Source: Dinoroseobacter shibae DFL 12 = DSM 16493 (GTDB lineage: Bacteria > Pseudomonadota > Alphaproteobacteria > Rhodobacterales > Rhodobacteraceae). Taken from it: a DNA stretch of 64,000 nucleotides. Below are positions 53,895 through 61,752 of the stretch, piece after piece. The position numbers were made by a program, and so were the translations under genes. The notes under the pieces were generated by a model, which was not told the origin of the DNA, did no database searches, and saw only the letters and a list, made by a program, of their open reading frames with translations. The stretch is from positions 2,666,001-2,730,000 of the forward strand of contig NC_009952.1 in assembly GCF_000018145.1 (NCBI RefSeq), given 5' to 3'. How positions within the stretch are numbered: position 1 is the first letter of the stretch; each line of letters begins with the position of its first letter.

Positions 53895-54716
53895 TCAGTT
53901 GGCCGTTGTCTTGGTGGTCAGGCTGGAAAACTCGCCCTGCGGGATGGGCGGCGATGTTGGAGAGCCCGGGAAGGTCGTGGTGTGGACATGGGTGGCAAAG
54001 AGACTCAGGAAGCTCATGCCCTTGATCAGCGGCTCGCCCCCTTGTCCCGCCACCGCGACCTGGTTGCCCTCGATGGTCACGGTCGTGCCCTTCACGGTCA
54101 CGCCGGACGGCCCCATCACGACCTCGTTGCCATTGGCATCGCTCACCGTCGTCCCGGTGGATGTCATGGTCATTTCATTGCCATTGCCGTCTTCGAGCGT
54201 GACACTGTTGCCCGTCTCGTCGAGGGTCAGGATCGCACCGCCCGCATTGGTCAGCACAAGACCTCCCTCAGGGTCCATCACCAGTTCCGCGCCGCTCTTG
54301 TGGGCCAGCGTGATCCGCTCGTCCCCATCCGCGTCGTCGAAGCGCAGCCGATGTCCCGACGGGGTCTGCAGCATCCGCGTGGTCGGCTCCGGCTGGCGCG
54401 CGTCCTCGGGGGGCAGGTCCGAGGCACGCCAGAAGGTGCCCACCCAGATGGGCTTGTCCGGATTACCCTCTTCGAATTCCACCCAGAGCTGGCTGTCGAC
54501 CTCCGGGATCAGGAACAGCCCCTGCCCGTCCAGCCCGCCAAAGGGCGCGCAGGGCAAGGCCCAGTCCGACACCTCGTTGCCCATCACCGAAGGCACCCGG
54601 ACCCGCAGTCGCCCGAGCGTCTCAGGGTCGGCATTGTCCACCACAAACCCTCGAAATTTGCCGTAATAGCGGCGCGCCTGCTCCTGCGCGACCTGGATGT
54701 CCAGCGGCTTGTTCAT
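53895..54716 (-). CDS. Baseplate assembly protein V / spike (gpV-like)
   Basis: 273 residues. The N-terminal OB domain contains RYYGKFRGFVVDNADPETLG and QLWVEFEEGNPDKPIWVGTF. The C-terminal third is a beta-helical needle with short repeats (ETGNSVTLEDGNGNEMTMTS, DANGNEVVMGPSGVTVKG). It forms the central spike with the gpD-like hub encoded by the overlapping upstream gene. Together they replace the single VgrG-type spike (Pvc8). Confidence 0.87.
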   Translation of the reverse strand: MNKPLDIQVAQEQARRYYGKFRGFVVDNADPETLGRLRVRVPSVMGNEVSDWALPCAPFGGLDGQGLFLIPEVDSQLWVEFEEGNPDKPIWVGTFWRASDLPPEDARQPEPTTRMLQTPSGHRLRFDDADGDERITLAHKSGAELVMDPEGGLVLTNAGGAILTLDETGNSVTLEDGNGNEMTMTSTGTTVSDANGNEVVMGPSGVTVKGTTVTIEGNQVAVAGQGGEPLIKGMSFLSLFATHVHTTTFPGSPTSPPIPQGEFSSLTTKTTAN

Positions 54717-55852
54717 GTGCCGACCCCCCGCAGCCGCGCCAGCGGATCGCCTGTTTCGGGCAGGTTGTCGCCATAGGCGTTGCGCTGCAACTCGAACTCC
54801 TGCCGGTAGCCCGTGGTGTCGAACACGTGGCGCACCCGGTCCACGTACCAGATGCCCGAATGGCGGTTGCCCACCCCGTCCACGCCCACGGGCAGCCCGG
54901 TCAGCAGCACATGACCATAGAGCGCGCCATCCAGAACACCCTTGCCGCTGATCTTCATGGCATTGGCGTTGGCCTTCTCCTGCGCAAGGGTTTCGGCCTT
55001 GGCCGCGTCGCTCTCACCCTCCTTGCGGATCTTCCAGACGAACCCGTCGTCCAGCGCCGCGACCGAGCTTGCTGGCTCCGGGCCCAGCGCATCGAGGTTC
55101 GGAGCCAGACGCCGGGTCTCGGTCCTGGCGCCCTCGGCGCTCGCCACGTCATACTCCACCCCGTCGGGCTTCATCCCGTCATCGGTGACCGCAAAGCTCA
55201 AACAGGTGGTGTCCGGCCCGGCATAGACCTTCACCGTGGCCTGCGGCGCCGCCGTCAAGCGCCGGGGTCCGAAATAGACCGCGCCCCGGCGGTAGATCAG
55301 CTCGAAACCATTCACCTCCGCCCGCTTGCGCAGAAAGGCCGCATCGGTGTCGTCCTGGGTCACCGCGAGGTCGGTCTGGCCCAGGGCCGGCATGCCCTCC
55401 GGGACAAGGTCGTTGCGCGACAGGATGTCCGTGACGATGGCCTGATCCGTGGTCCGCCCCTCCGCGCCCCACGCCTCGGTTCGCGCGGTGCGATCAAGGG
55501 CGAGGCTGTCATCCTGCACCGCCAACGTGACCGTCGCGCCCCCTGTATCCTCGGGGAAGGACACATCGATCTGGCGGATATAGCCGCGCATGACCTCTTC
55601 CGTTTCGTCCCCGAACGCGGCCTCGATCCGAAGCGGCTTCCAGGGACGGATCCGGTCGTCATCCTGCACGATCCAGCTGCCGTCGAGATCCCGGCGCGTC
55701 TCGAATTTCAGGACGGCTTCGGAGGCCGCCTCCCGCGCCGTATCGACCGTCACCTCCATCAGAAACGGGTAGAGATCGACGATCTCCGCGTCCCCGATAT
55801 GGATCAGGCACTCGCCGGGCGCACGGCTCTGGGTCTTGATCAGCTCCAGCAT
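54713..55852 (-). CDS. Phage late control D (hub) protein
   Basis: 379 residues. FLMEVTVDTAREAASEAVLK, DDDRIRPWKPLRIEAAFGD, FLRKRAEVNGFELIYRRGAV and RHSGIWYVDRVRHVFDTTGY are typical gpD/VgrG N-terminal hub segments. It forms the trimeric hub above the spike. It overlaps the spike gene by 4 bp. Confidence 0.87.
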   Translation of the reverse strand: MLELIKTQSRAPGECLIHIGDAEIVDLYPFLMEVTVDTAREAASEAVLKFETRRDLDGSWIVQDDDRIRPWKPLRIEAAFGDETEEVMRGYIRQIDVSFPEDTGGATVTLAVQDDSLALDRTARTEAWGAEGRTTDQAIVTDILSRNDLVPEGMPALGQTDLAVTQDDTDAAFLRKRAEVNGFELIYRRGAVYFGPRRLTAAPQATVKVYAGPDTTCLSFAVTDDGMKPDGVEYDVASAEGARTETRRLAPNLDALGPEPASSVAALDDGFVWKIRKEGESDAAKAETLAQEKANANAMKISGKGVLDGALYGHVLLTGLPVGVDGVGNRHSGIWYVDRVRHVFDTTGYRQEFELQRNAYGDNLPETGDPLARLRGVGT

Positions 55853-55856
55853 CCCC

Positions 55857-56219
55857 TCATCCCTTCTTCGGCGGGATCAGGACGGCATCGCCCTGCATCG
55901 CGTCCGAAATCATCACGTCGCCAACGCCCCGGTCGGGCTGCAGCCCGGCGCCGAAACTCACCCGCGCGCCGTCTGCGTCCCGCACGGGACCCGCCAGCAG
56001 GAACTCCGGATTGGCATCGAGGATCCGCCACCACGCCCGGTCCGCCTGGTAGAAGTTCAGCGCCATCAGGTCGGGCCGGTCATCCTCGGTCTGGGTATGC
56101 TCGATCACCCCTTCGGTGGGCGCGATCGCCCGGGGCCGAATGCCCCGAAACACCGATGTTCCGTCCTGACCGGGCTCGAACAGGCGCGACGCTGCGTACC
56201 GGGAGTTGCGGGAAAACAT
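55857..56219 (-). CDS. LysM-like tube-initiation/adaptor protein
   Basis: 120 residues; YQADRAWWRILDANPEFLL and MQGDAVLIPPKKG fit a LysM-type fold as in gp53/Pvc7 C-terminal domains. It is encoded separately here from the CIS-tube domain of the next gene, whereas Pvc7 carries both in one chain. Confidence 0.65.
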   Translation of the reverse strand: MFSRNSRYAASRLFEPGQDGTSVFRGIRPRAIAPTEGVIEHTQTEDDRPDLMALNFYQADRAWWRILDANPEFLLAGPVRDADGARVSFGAGLQPDRGVGDVMISDAMQGDAVLIPPKKG

Positions 56220-56222
56220 GGC

Positions 56223-56885
56223 TCAGAACCCTCCGCCAAAACTGAAGGACACGGCACTCGCGACCGTGTCCGCCGCGTTCAGGCCCGCCCCGATGGACTG
56301 GCGCACTTTCTCGACCGTATAGAACGGGTTGTTGCCCTCGATCACCGTGAAGCTGAGCTGCACATTGGCCCGGTACGGGATCAGCGTGGGCAGATGGGCG
56401 GTCTCCTCCACCTGCACCTGCGTCAGGAACACAGGCAGCACATGCGTGCCCCAGACCAGCAAGAGCACCGAGGCCGTCTCGTTGCGCTGGAACGCCCGCT
56501 GTCCCCCAAAGCCCAGCGCGGCCAACGTATTCAGCCCCCCGGGCCCCTGCACCTTCGGCTCGACCATGGACCGCAACGTGTCCAGCTCCGGCTCGATCCC
56601 CGCCACACCCGCGATGGGATTGCCCTCGGCCATGCGGTCCGAGCTATCCAGCAGGATCGCCATGGTGAAGGTCTCGGGCTGCAACTCGACCCCCTGGGCC
56701 ACGCGCGGCGTCTCGGCAGGCGTGGTGAAGTCGTATCCCCGGTTCGTCCCCGGCGCACCGCCTTGGCTGAGCGAGATCGACCGGGTCCGCGACAGGGTGG
56801 TCGGGTTGAACGTGAACTGGAACACCAGCGGCGGCAGGCTGATGCCGTATTCGATCAGGAAGCCGCGGATCAGCGCAACACTCAT
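56223..56885 (-). CDS. CIS tube-initiator (Pvc7 N-domain-like) protein
   Basis: 220 residues from ATG 56885 (MSVALIRGFLIEYGISLPPL); the ORF to 57290 is antisense to the ATPase. VFQFTFNPTTLSRTRSISLS and VLLLVWGTHVLPVFLTQVQV agree with the CIS-tube family, which joins the spike hub to the tube. It overlaps the upstream 77-aa gene by 4 bp. Confidence 0.72.
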   Translation of the reverse strand: MSVALIRGFLIEYGISLPPLVFQFTFNPTTLSRTRSISLSQGGAPGTNRGYDFTTPAETPRVAQGVELQPETFTMAILLDSSDRMAEGNPIAGVAGIEPELDTLRSMVEPKVQGPGGLNTLAALGFGGQRAFQRNETASVLLLVWGTHVLPVFLTQVQVEETAHLPTLIPYRANVQLSFTVIEGNNPFYTVEKVRQSIGAGLNAADTVASAVSFSFGGGF

Positions 56886-57115
56886 GCCCCGCCCCCCGAT
56901 TTCAGCTTTGCCGCTGTCGCGCGCCCGATGCGCTGCGCCAGCGCCTGCGGGCCTTCGCCCGGAATGCCAGGTACGGTCACGCGCACTGTGGCGGTTGAGG
57001 ACGACGCCCCCTGCCCCATCGCCTTTGTCACGGCACGCAGCACCGCCTGCGGATCCGCCCCGGGCGGCACATGCAGGGTCACCTTGTCGAGCATCACGGT
57101 CTTGCGCCGGCTCAT
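56882..57115 (-). CDS. Small eCIS protein, unknown
   Basis: 77 residues (MSRRKTVMLDKVTLHVPPGA). It overlaps the ATPase gene stop and the next start by 4 bp each, so it belongs to the operon. Basic, with no membrane segment or recognised domain. It occupies the slot of small DUF5908-type eCIS proteins. Confidence 0.6.
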   Translation of the reverse strand: MSRRKTVMLDKVTLHVPPGADPQAVLRAVTKAMGQGASSSTATVRVTVPGIPGEGPQALAQRIGRATAAKLKSGGGA

Positions 57116-58446
57116 GATGCGCCCTCCAGCCGCTCGGCCTGCGGCAGATGCGCGCCCAGCGGCCCCAGCTCCTTGTGGCCCGTCGCCTTGCCGGACTTGC
57201 CCAACTCGCGCCAGATCGCCGTTGCGATCTGTGCCAGCCCGATCTCCGTGTCGTCCTCCGCCGCCAGATAGGCCGCGTGCAAGGCCGCATTCTGGATCCC
57301 CCCGCCGGTCAGAGGCACCGCCGCGGCAAGCTCAGCCAGCTTCACCTCCGCCGCGATCGGCGCGCCCGCAGGCAGAAGCCGCGCCCAGAGCGCCTCCCGC
57401 GCCGCGAGATCCGGGCGCGGAAACTCGATCACCGCCTGGAAGCGCCGCATGAACGCCGGGTCCAGATGGGTCCGCAGGTTGGTGGTCAGGATGCAGGGGC
57501 CGCGATGCTGCTCGATCCGGCTGAGCAGATGCGACACCTCCATATTGGCGTACCGGTCGCGCGCCTCTTTAACCTCGGCCCGTTTGCCCAGAAGGCTGTC
57601 GGCTTCGTCAAATTGCAGCACCATCTCCGCGCCATGGGCGGCATCGAACAGCGCGTTGAGGTTCTTTTCGGTCTCGCCGATATATTTCGACACGACCATC
57701 CCCAGATCGACCCGGTAGAGCGGCCAGCCCAGCTCCGCCGCCAGCACCGAGGCGGTGAAAGTCTTGCCCGTCCCCGACGGCCCCGAAAACAGCGCCAGCG
57801 GGCCGCCCACATCGCGCCCGCCCCAGTCGGTCACCACGCGCGACCGCTGCCGCACCCAGATCAGGAACTCACGCAGCATGCGCATCTGCGTCTCCGGCAG
57901 CACCAGGTCCTGCCAGCTCGCCGGATCGCGGATTAGGGTCGCGCCGGGCGGCGGTGCCAGAACACGCTGCCAGCCCATAAGCCGCGCCAGCATCCTCGGC
58001 TCGATCTGCAGCGCGCCGTAGAGCCCCGGCGCCTCGACGCTGATGATCCGGCGGCTGACCAGCGCCCCTTCCGGCGACATTGCCCGGTGCAACCCGGCCG
58101 TCTCGGCCGGACGCAGGGCCAACAGCTCCTGCAGCAACGCGGGCGACGGCTGCGGTCCGGCACTCTGCAAGGACTGGAAAAGCCAGCCTACCCGCGGCTG
58201 GACCTCCACGGCCACGAGCGCGGCGAGGATATCCATCTCCAGCATGCTCAAACCATCGAGAGGCAGACCGTGCCAATGGGCCGTCTCCGTGCGCAGGGCG
58301 GAAACTGCAACCTGCAGCGCAGTCAACGCCTCCAAAAGAGCCTCTGGAGGCTCCCGACCTTGCCGCGATTCCACCAGGCACAGGGCCAGCGCCTCGATCC
58401 GGTCCCATTCCGGTTCCAGCGCGGCAAAGCCGGTGATCTCGTCCAT
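57112..58446 (-). CDS. AAA+ ATPase of eCIS (Pvc15-like)
   Basis: 444 residues from ATG 58446; GTG 58473 would overlap the DUF4255 gene by 22 bp. Walker A FSGPSGTGKTFTASVLAAEL (near residue 230), Walker B MVLQFDEADSLLGKR, Arg finger FMRRFQAVIEFPRPDL. The N-terminal half is a helical adaptor. Homologues remodel or clear misassembled eCIS particles or assist cargo loading; the exact role is not settled. Confidence 0.9.
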   Translation of the reverse strand: MDEITGFAALEPEWDRIEALALCLVESRQGREPPEALLEALTALQVAVSALRTETAHWHGLPLDGLSMLEMDILAALVAVEVQPRVGWLFQSLQSAGPQPSPALLQELLALRPAETAGLHRAMSPEGALVSRRIISVEAPGLYGALQIEPRMLARLMGWQRVLAPPPGATLIRDPASWQDLVLPETQMRMLREFLIWVRQRSRVVTDWGGRDVGGPLALFSGPSGTGKTFTASVLAAELGWPLYRVDLGMVVSKYIGETEKNLNALFDAAHGAEMVLQFDEADSLLGKRAEVKEARDRYANMEVSHLLSRIEQHRGPCILTTNLRTHLDPAFMRRFQAVIEFPRPDLAAREALWARLLPAGAPIAAEVKLAELAAAVPLTGGGIQNAALHAAYLAAEDDTEIGLAQIATAIWRELGKSGKATGHKELGPLGAHLPQAERLEGAS

Positions 58447-58451
58447 CGCGT

Positions 58452-59531
58452 TCACGGGCTCACCTCCCGCCACAGGGTGATGAGCAAGGGCGCGCTGCGC
58501 GCGGTTTCCACCGGCCCCCCGGCATACCGCGTGAACTGCCGCTGCGCCGTCAGCATCAGTTGCAGCGAGGTCTCATCCGGCGCCAGCGCCTCCGGCAGCG
58601 GCGCGGCCACGGGCACCCCCGGCAACCCTGCGGGAATGTTGCGCGGATCGATATCCTCGGTTGCGGGTGTAGCGGCCTGCGCCGCGCCCACGGTTTCCCA
58701 GCCGGTGTCGCGCCACGCCTGCCAGACCAGATCCACCGGCGTGTTGGTCTCTCCGGCGATCCAGACCTGCGGGACGAACCCGGCAAAGGCCGGGGCTGTC
58801 ACGTCGAACGAAAGGGTGCGGTGGAGCGCACCTTCAAAGATCAATGCCGTGGCCGGGGCCCAGCCCGGACCGGTCGTGTCCACCAGCACAGCAGGGACCG
58901 GCGGGCCGAGGATCACCCCGTCAAATGCCGCCCTCCGCGCCGAGAAGTTCGCGCGGATATCGGTCCCGATGGCCCCCACCATCCGCGGCTCGGAAGCCAG
59001 CTCCAGAGGCATCACCGGGGTCAGTGACATTTCGTAGACCGCAGACGGGCGGTAATGAGTCTCGCCCTGGGTCGACCAGATCTGGTTGATCTGCTCATCT
59101 GTGGCGGGCAGGAAAACCACACGCGTGCGCACCTCGATCCCATTGGCACCCCCCGCCGCGCTCACAGTCACCGGGTCGAGTACGGGCGTCTCATGCAACA
59201 CGCGCATGGTCTCGCTCAGGATGCGCATGTCGTTCTCACCTGCCGAGATCGTCTGACCGCCATCGGCCTCCACGATACCGAAGGGCGTGATCATGCAGAA
59301 CATCCGCATCCGCCAGGGCAGGTCGGGCTGCGTGTCGGGCTGAAACCCCGAGGGCTCGAACCGGTAGAAGAACAGGTTGAGATGATGTTCGGTCGGGTTG
59401 TCGATCCCCCCCACCACCGCGGGCGCCCCCATGGTCACCTCGATCCCGCGGGCCTGGGCCTGGATGCCCGCGCTGATCACGTCGCGCACCTGCATGCAGA
59501 CCTGCGCCAGCGAGGAGGTGGGCACCGGCAT
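58452..59531 (-). CDS. DUF4255 tail-terminator protein (Pvc16-like)
   Basis: 359 residues; MPVPTSSLAQVCMQVRDVIS, YRPSAVYEMSLTPVMPLEL and NPTEHHLNLFFYRFEPSG are DUF4255 features. It caps the sheath/tube tip in eCIS particles. The C-terminal 160 residues, after about 200, are longer than minimal family members and include an Ig-like stretch. Confidence 0.85.
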   Translation of the reverse strand: MPVPTSSLAQVCMQVRDVISAGIQAQARGIEVTMGAPAVVGGIDNPTEHHLNLFFYRFEPSGFQPDTQPDLPWRMRMFCMITPFGIVEADGGQTISAGENDMRILSETMRVLHETPVLDPVTVSAAGGANGIEVRTRVVFLPATDEQINQIWSTQGETHYRPSAVYEMSLTPVMPLELASEPRMVGAIGTDIRANFSARRAAFDGVILGPPVPAVLVDTTGPGWAPATALIFEGALHRTLSFDVTAPAFAGFVPQVWIAGETNTPVDLVWQAWRDTGWETVGAAQAATPATEDIDPRNIPAGLPGVPVAAPLPEALAPDETSLQLMLTAQRQFTRYAGGPVETARSAPLLITLWREVSP

Positions 59532-59534
59532 GGC

Positions 59535-60398
59535 TCAGACACTCCGTACATGGAAGCGGCTGGGCGATATCGGAGCGGAGGAACGGGTCCGCCCAGGCCG
59601 GGGTTGCGCAGGCGCGGGATCCTGCACGACGATTTCCACATGACCGATCCGGACCTCCGGGGCCTCGGCGGGGATCTGGGCCGCGCTGACCGATGGCACC
59701 GGCCGGGATGAGGACGCGTCAACCGGACTGCGGATCTCGGGGGTAATCGCCGCGGGCAAGAGGGCCGCCTGCGGATCAGCTACTCTCTCAGGGTCCACCG
59801 GGGGATCTCCTGCGAACCGCGCCACCGATGCAAGCTCCGAGACCGGCGGGTCAGAGGACAGATCCCGGTCGGCATGCTGCGGGCGGCGATACGCTCGATA
59901 TTCCGCATCCGTCTGCGCATCGGGTGACCCGGGCCAGCGCGGGACGGCGTGTCCGGGCGCGACGGGGCTCTGGGATAACTGCCCCGGCATTCCTGATGCG
60001 CTCGGCGCCTGCTCTGTGGCGCGCCGTGTCGTCTCGGCATGCCGCACGGACGAGTTCCGCGCGGTGCCTGTCGCAAGGCTCGGCCCTTGCGCACCGTCGG
60101 GACCAGCGGCTCTGAAATGCGGCATCGGCGGCTGGACAAGATTGTCCTTGCTGTCCTTGCGGACCGGCTCAGCGGCGCTCCCCTGCTCGCTGTCGGATTC
60201 GAGGGGGTCGGGCGCCACGCGCGCCGCGGCTCCGGTGTCGTTTTCCCACGATGGCGGCGATCCCTCAGCCTCCGTTTCCATCAGACACGCCGACACCAAG
60301 GGCTCCGCGACCACGCCTGCGGCGCGCGCGCCCGGGAAAGCGGGCGTGGCCCTGCGCCGGGGCTGGGCGTCACGAACCACCTGGCCGAGATACCCCAT
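59535..60398 (-). CDS. Proline/alanine-rich disordered eCIS protein
   Basis: 287 residues, low complexity (P, A, S, R, D, E), with no domain recognised. It ends HVRSV. Encoded 3 bp after the zinc-motif gene and 3 bp before the terminator gene, so it is part of the operon. Rich in short acidic/Ser-Pro segments; perhaps a linker or regulator of cargo. The plus-strand overlaps are shadows. Confidence 0.5.
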   Translation of the reverse strand: MGYLGQVVRDAQPRRRATPAFPGARAAGVVAEPLVSACLMETEAEGSPPSWENDTGAAARVAPDPLESDSEQGSAAEPVRKDSKDNLVQPPMPHFRAAGPDGAQGPSLATGTARNSSVRHAETTRRATEQAPSASGMPGQLSQSPVAPGHAVPRWPGSPDAQTDAEYRAYRRPQHADRDLSSDPPVSELASVARFAGDPPVDPERVADPQAALLPAAITPEIRSPVDASSSRPVPSVSAAQIPAEAPEVRIGHVEIVVQDPAPAQPRPGRTRSSAPISPSRFHVRSV

Positions 60399-60401
60399 CG
60401 C

Positions 60402-61220
60402 CTAGCCCTCCGCGCCGAACTCGGGGGCGCGTACCATGCCGCGCGCCCGGTCGATCCGCGCAAGATAGGCCTGCCGCCGTGCCCTTGGCAGGGCGAGGAT
60501 CTCCGCCTCGGACCAGTGATACTGACTGGCGATCAGGTGGATCTCGTCGAGAATGTCCGAGGACGGCCGGCTGAGAGCCAGGTAGGGATCGATCTCGATC
60601 CGCAGCGCGGCACCGCACTCCGGACAGGACGTGGCGACCTCCAGCGCGACCTCCGGTGACAGGTCCTCGATGGCGGCCTCAAGCTGCTGCTTTGCCTCCA
60701 CGCCCAGCGCCCCGGTCTCAACCTGCTCCACCAGCAGCGCGAACAGCGCGTCGGCCGCGGCCCCGGGCGGCAGACCCGCGATCGCCTCCTGGTCGGCCCC
60801 GGTCGGGCTGCGCAGAACGCAGGCCGTACCCTCGACCGACAGGCGCGTCTGAGGGTAGCCCGGCCCGGCCGGTTTGACCGGCAAGTCCGACTGGGTCACA
60901 GGCACCTCGAAGGGCCCGTCGCAGGTTTGGCAAGTTCCGCCAAGCCAGACCGTATCCGGCCCGAGCCGTGCGCCGATCTGGCGCACCAGGTATTGCCGGT
61001 CTCCGACGCTCAGGGCCCCGGGATCCACCGGCGCGCCACCGACGCTCTCCACCGTCTCGGCCAGAAACCGGCTGACCCGCGCGGGTTGCGACAAGTTCGA
61101 TGCCGCATCCCCCAGATCGACCAGCGCCATCTCGGTCCGGCCCGTCATCGGGCGCAGCACGACATCCTGGCGCAGCCCGCCCTCGCCCGGCACACCTCCG
61201 ATGAGGGTCAGCTCGCTCAC
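60402..61220 (-). CDS. eCIS protein with CxxC motifs and DUF6760-like tail
   Basis: 272 residues. Two CxxC pairs, GGTCQTCDGPF (about residue 97) and SCPECGAALR (about 200), can bind one zinc. The C-terminal YHWSEAEILALPRARRQAYL segment is a short helical motif seen in tail assembly proteins (DUF6760-like). It occupies the Pvc6-like slot after the tube gene. Overlaps the tube gene by 4 bp. Probably an assembly chaperone. Confidence 0.6.
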   Translation of the reverse strand: MSELTLIGGVPGEGGLRQDVVLRPMTGRTEMALVDLGDAASNLSQPARVSRFLAETVESVGGAPVDPGALSVGDRQYLVRQIGARLGPDTVWLGGTCQTCDGPFEVPVTQSDLPVKPAGPGYPQTRLSVEGTACVLRSPTGADQEAIAGLPPGAAADALFALLVEQVETGALGVEAKQQLEAAIEDLSPEVALEVATSCPECGAALRIEIDPYLALSRPSSDILDEIHLIASQYHWSEAEILALPRARRQAYLARIDRARGMVRAPEFGAEG

Positions 61221-61726
61221 GTCTCGACCGGCTCGGCCACCGACACGTCGCGTTCCCAGCCCTCGTTTTCCAGCTTGATCATCTGGATGCCCACTGCATT
61301 GCGCGTTCCGGCATCAAGCTCCGGCACCAACTGCGCCTCGCTCACCCAGCAGCGATAGATGCGGTAACTGAGCGCCACCGCCCCCTGCAGGTTCATGATG
61401 TTGAGTGTGATATCCTTGCGGTACTGCACCAGCGACATCGCCGCATTACCCTGGATGTTGTTGACCAGGTTTGCCCAGTTCTCGAACACCGGGTCATGGG
61501 TCAGCCCCTGTTCCAGGGTGATCGGCTCATAGGTCGCGCCACCGGGCATCACCCGCTCCACGTTCGGCTCCCCGGCAGAGCGCCATTTCACCGCCTCTAC
61601 GGTCCGCTTGAGGCCAGAGAACTTGCGCAGCCCGGCCACCGTCTGACCATCGATCAGCACCTGGAAGTTGAAGGTCCGGTAGGGATCGAACCGGTGGGCG
61701 TTGGCCGGAAAAAGAGGGGCCGCCAT
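61217..61726 (-). CDS. Phage tail tube protein (Pvc5-like)
   Basis: 169 residues from ATG 61726 (MAAPLFPANAHRFDPYRTFN); the frame to 62017 is antisense to the sheath. FQVLIDGQTVAGLRKFSGL, WANLVNNIQGNAAMS and YRIYRCWVSEAQLVPELDAG match the T4-gp19-like tube family. It stacks as hexamers inside the sheath. It follows the sheath gene by 26 bp. Confidence 0.9.
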   Translation of the reverse strand: MAAPLFPANAHRFDPYRTFNFQVLIDGQTVAGLRKFSGLKRTVEAVKWRSAGEPNVERVMPGGATYEPITLEQGLTHDPVFENWANLVNNIQGNAAMSLVQYRKDITLNIMNLQGAVALSYRIYRCWVSEAQLVPELDAGTRNAVGIQMIKLENEGWERDVSVAEPVET

Positions 61727-61752
61727 GATCGTATCTCCTCGTCTTGTCTCGA

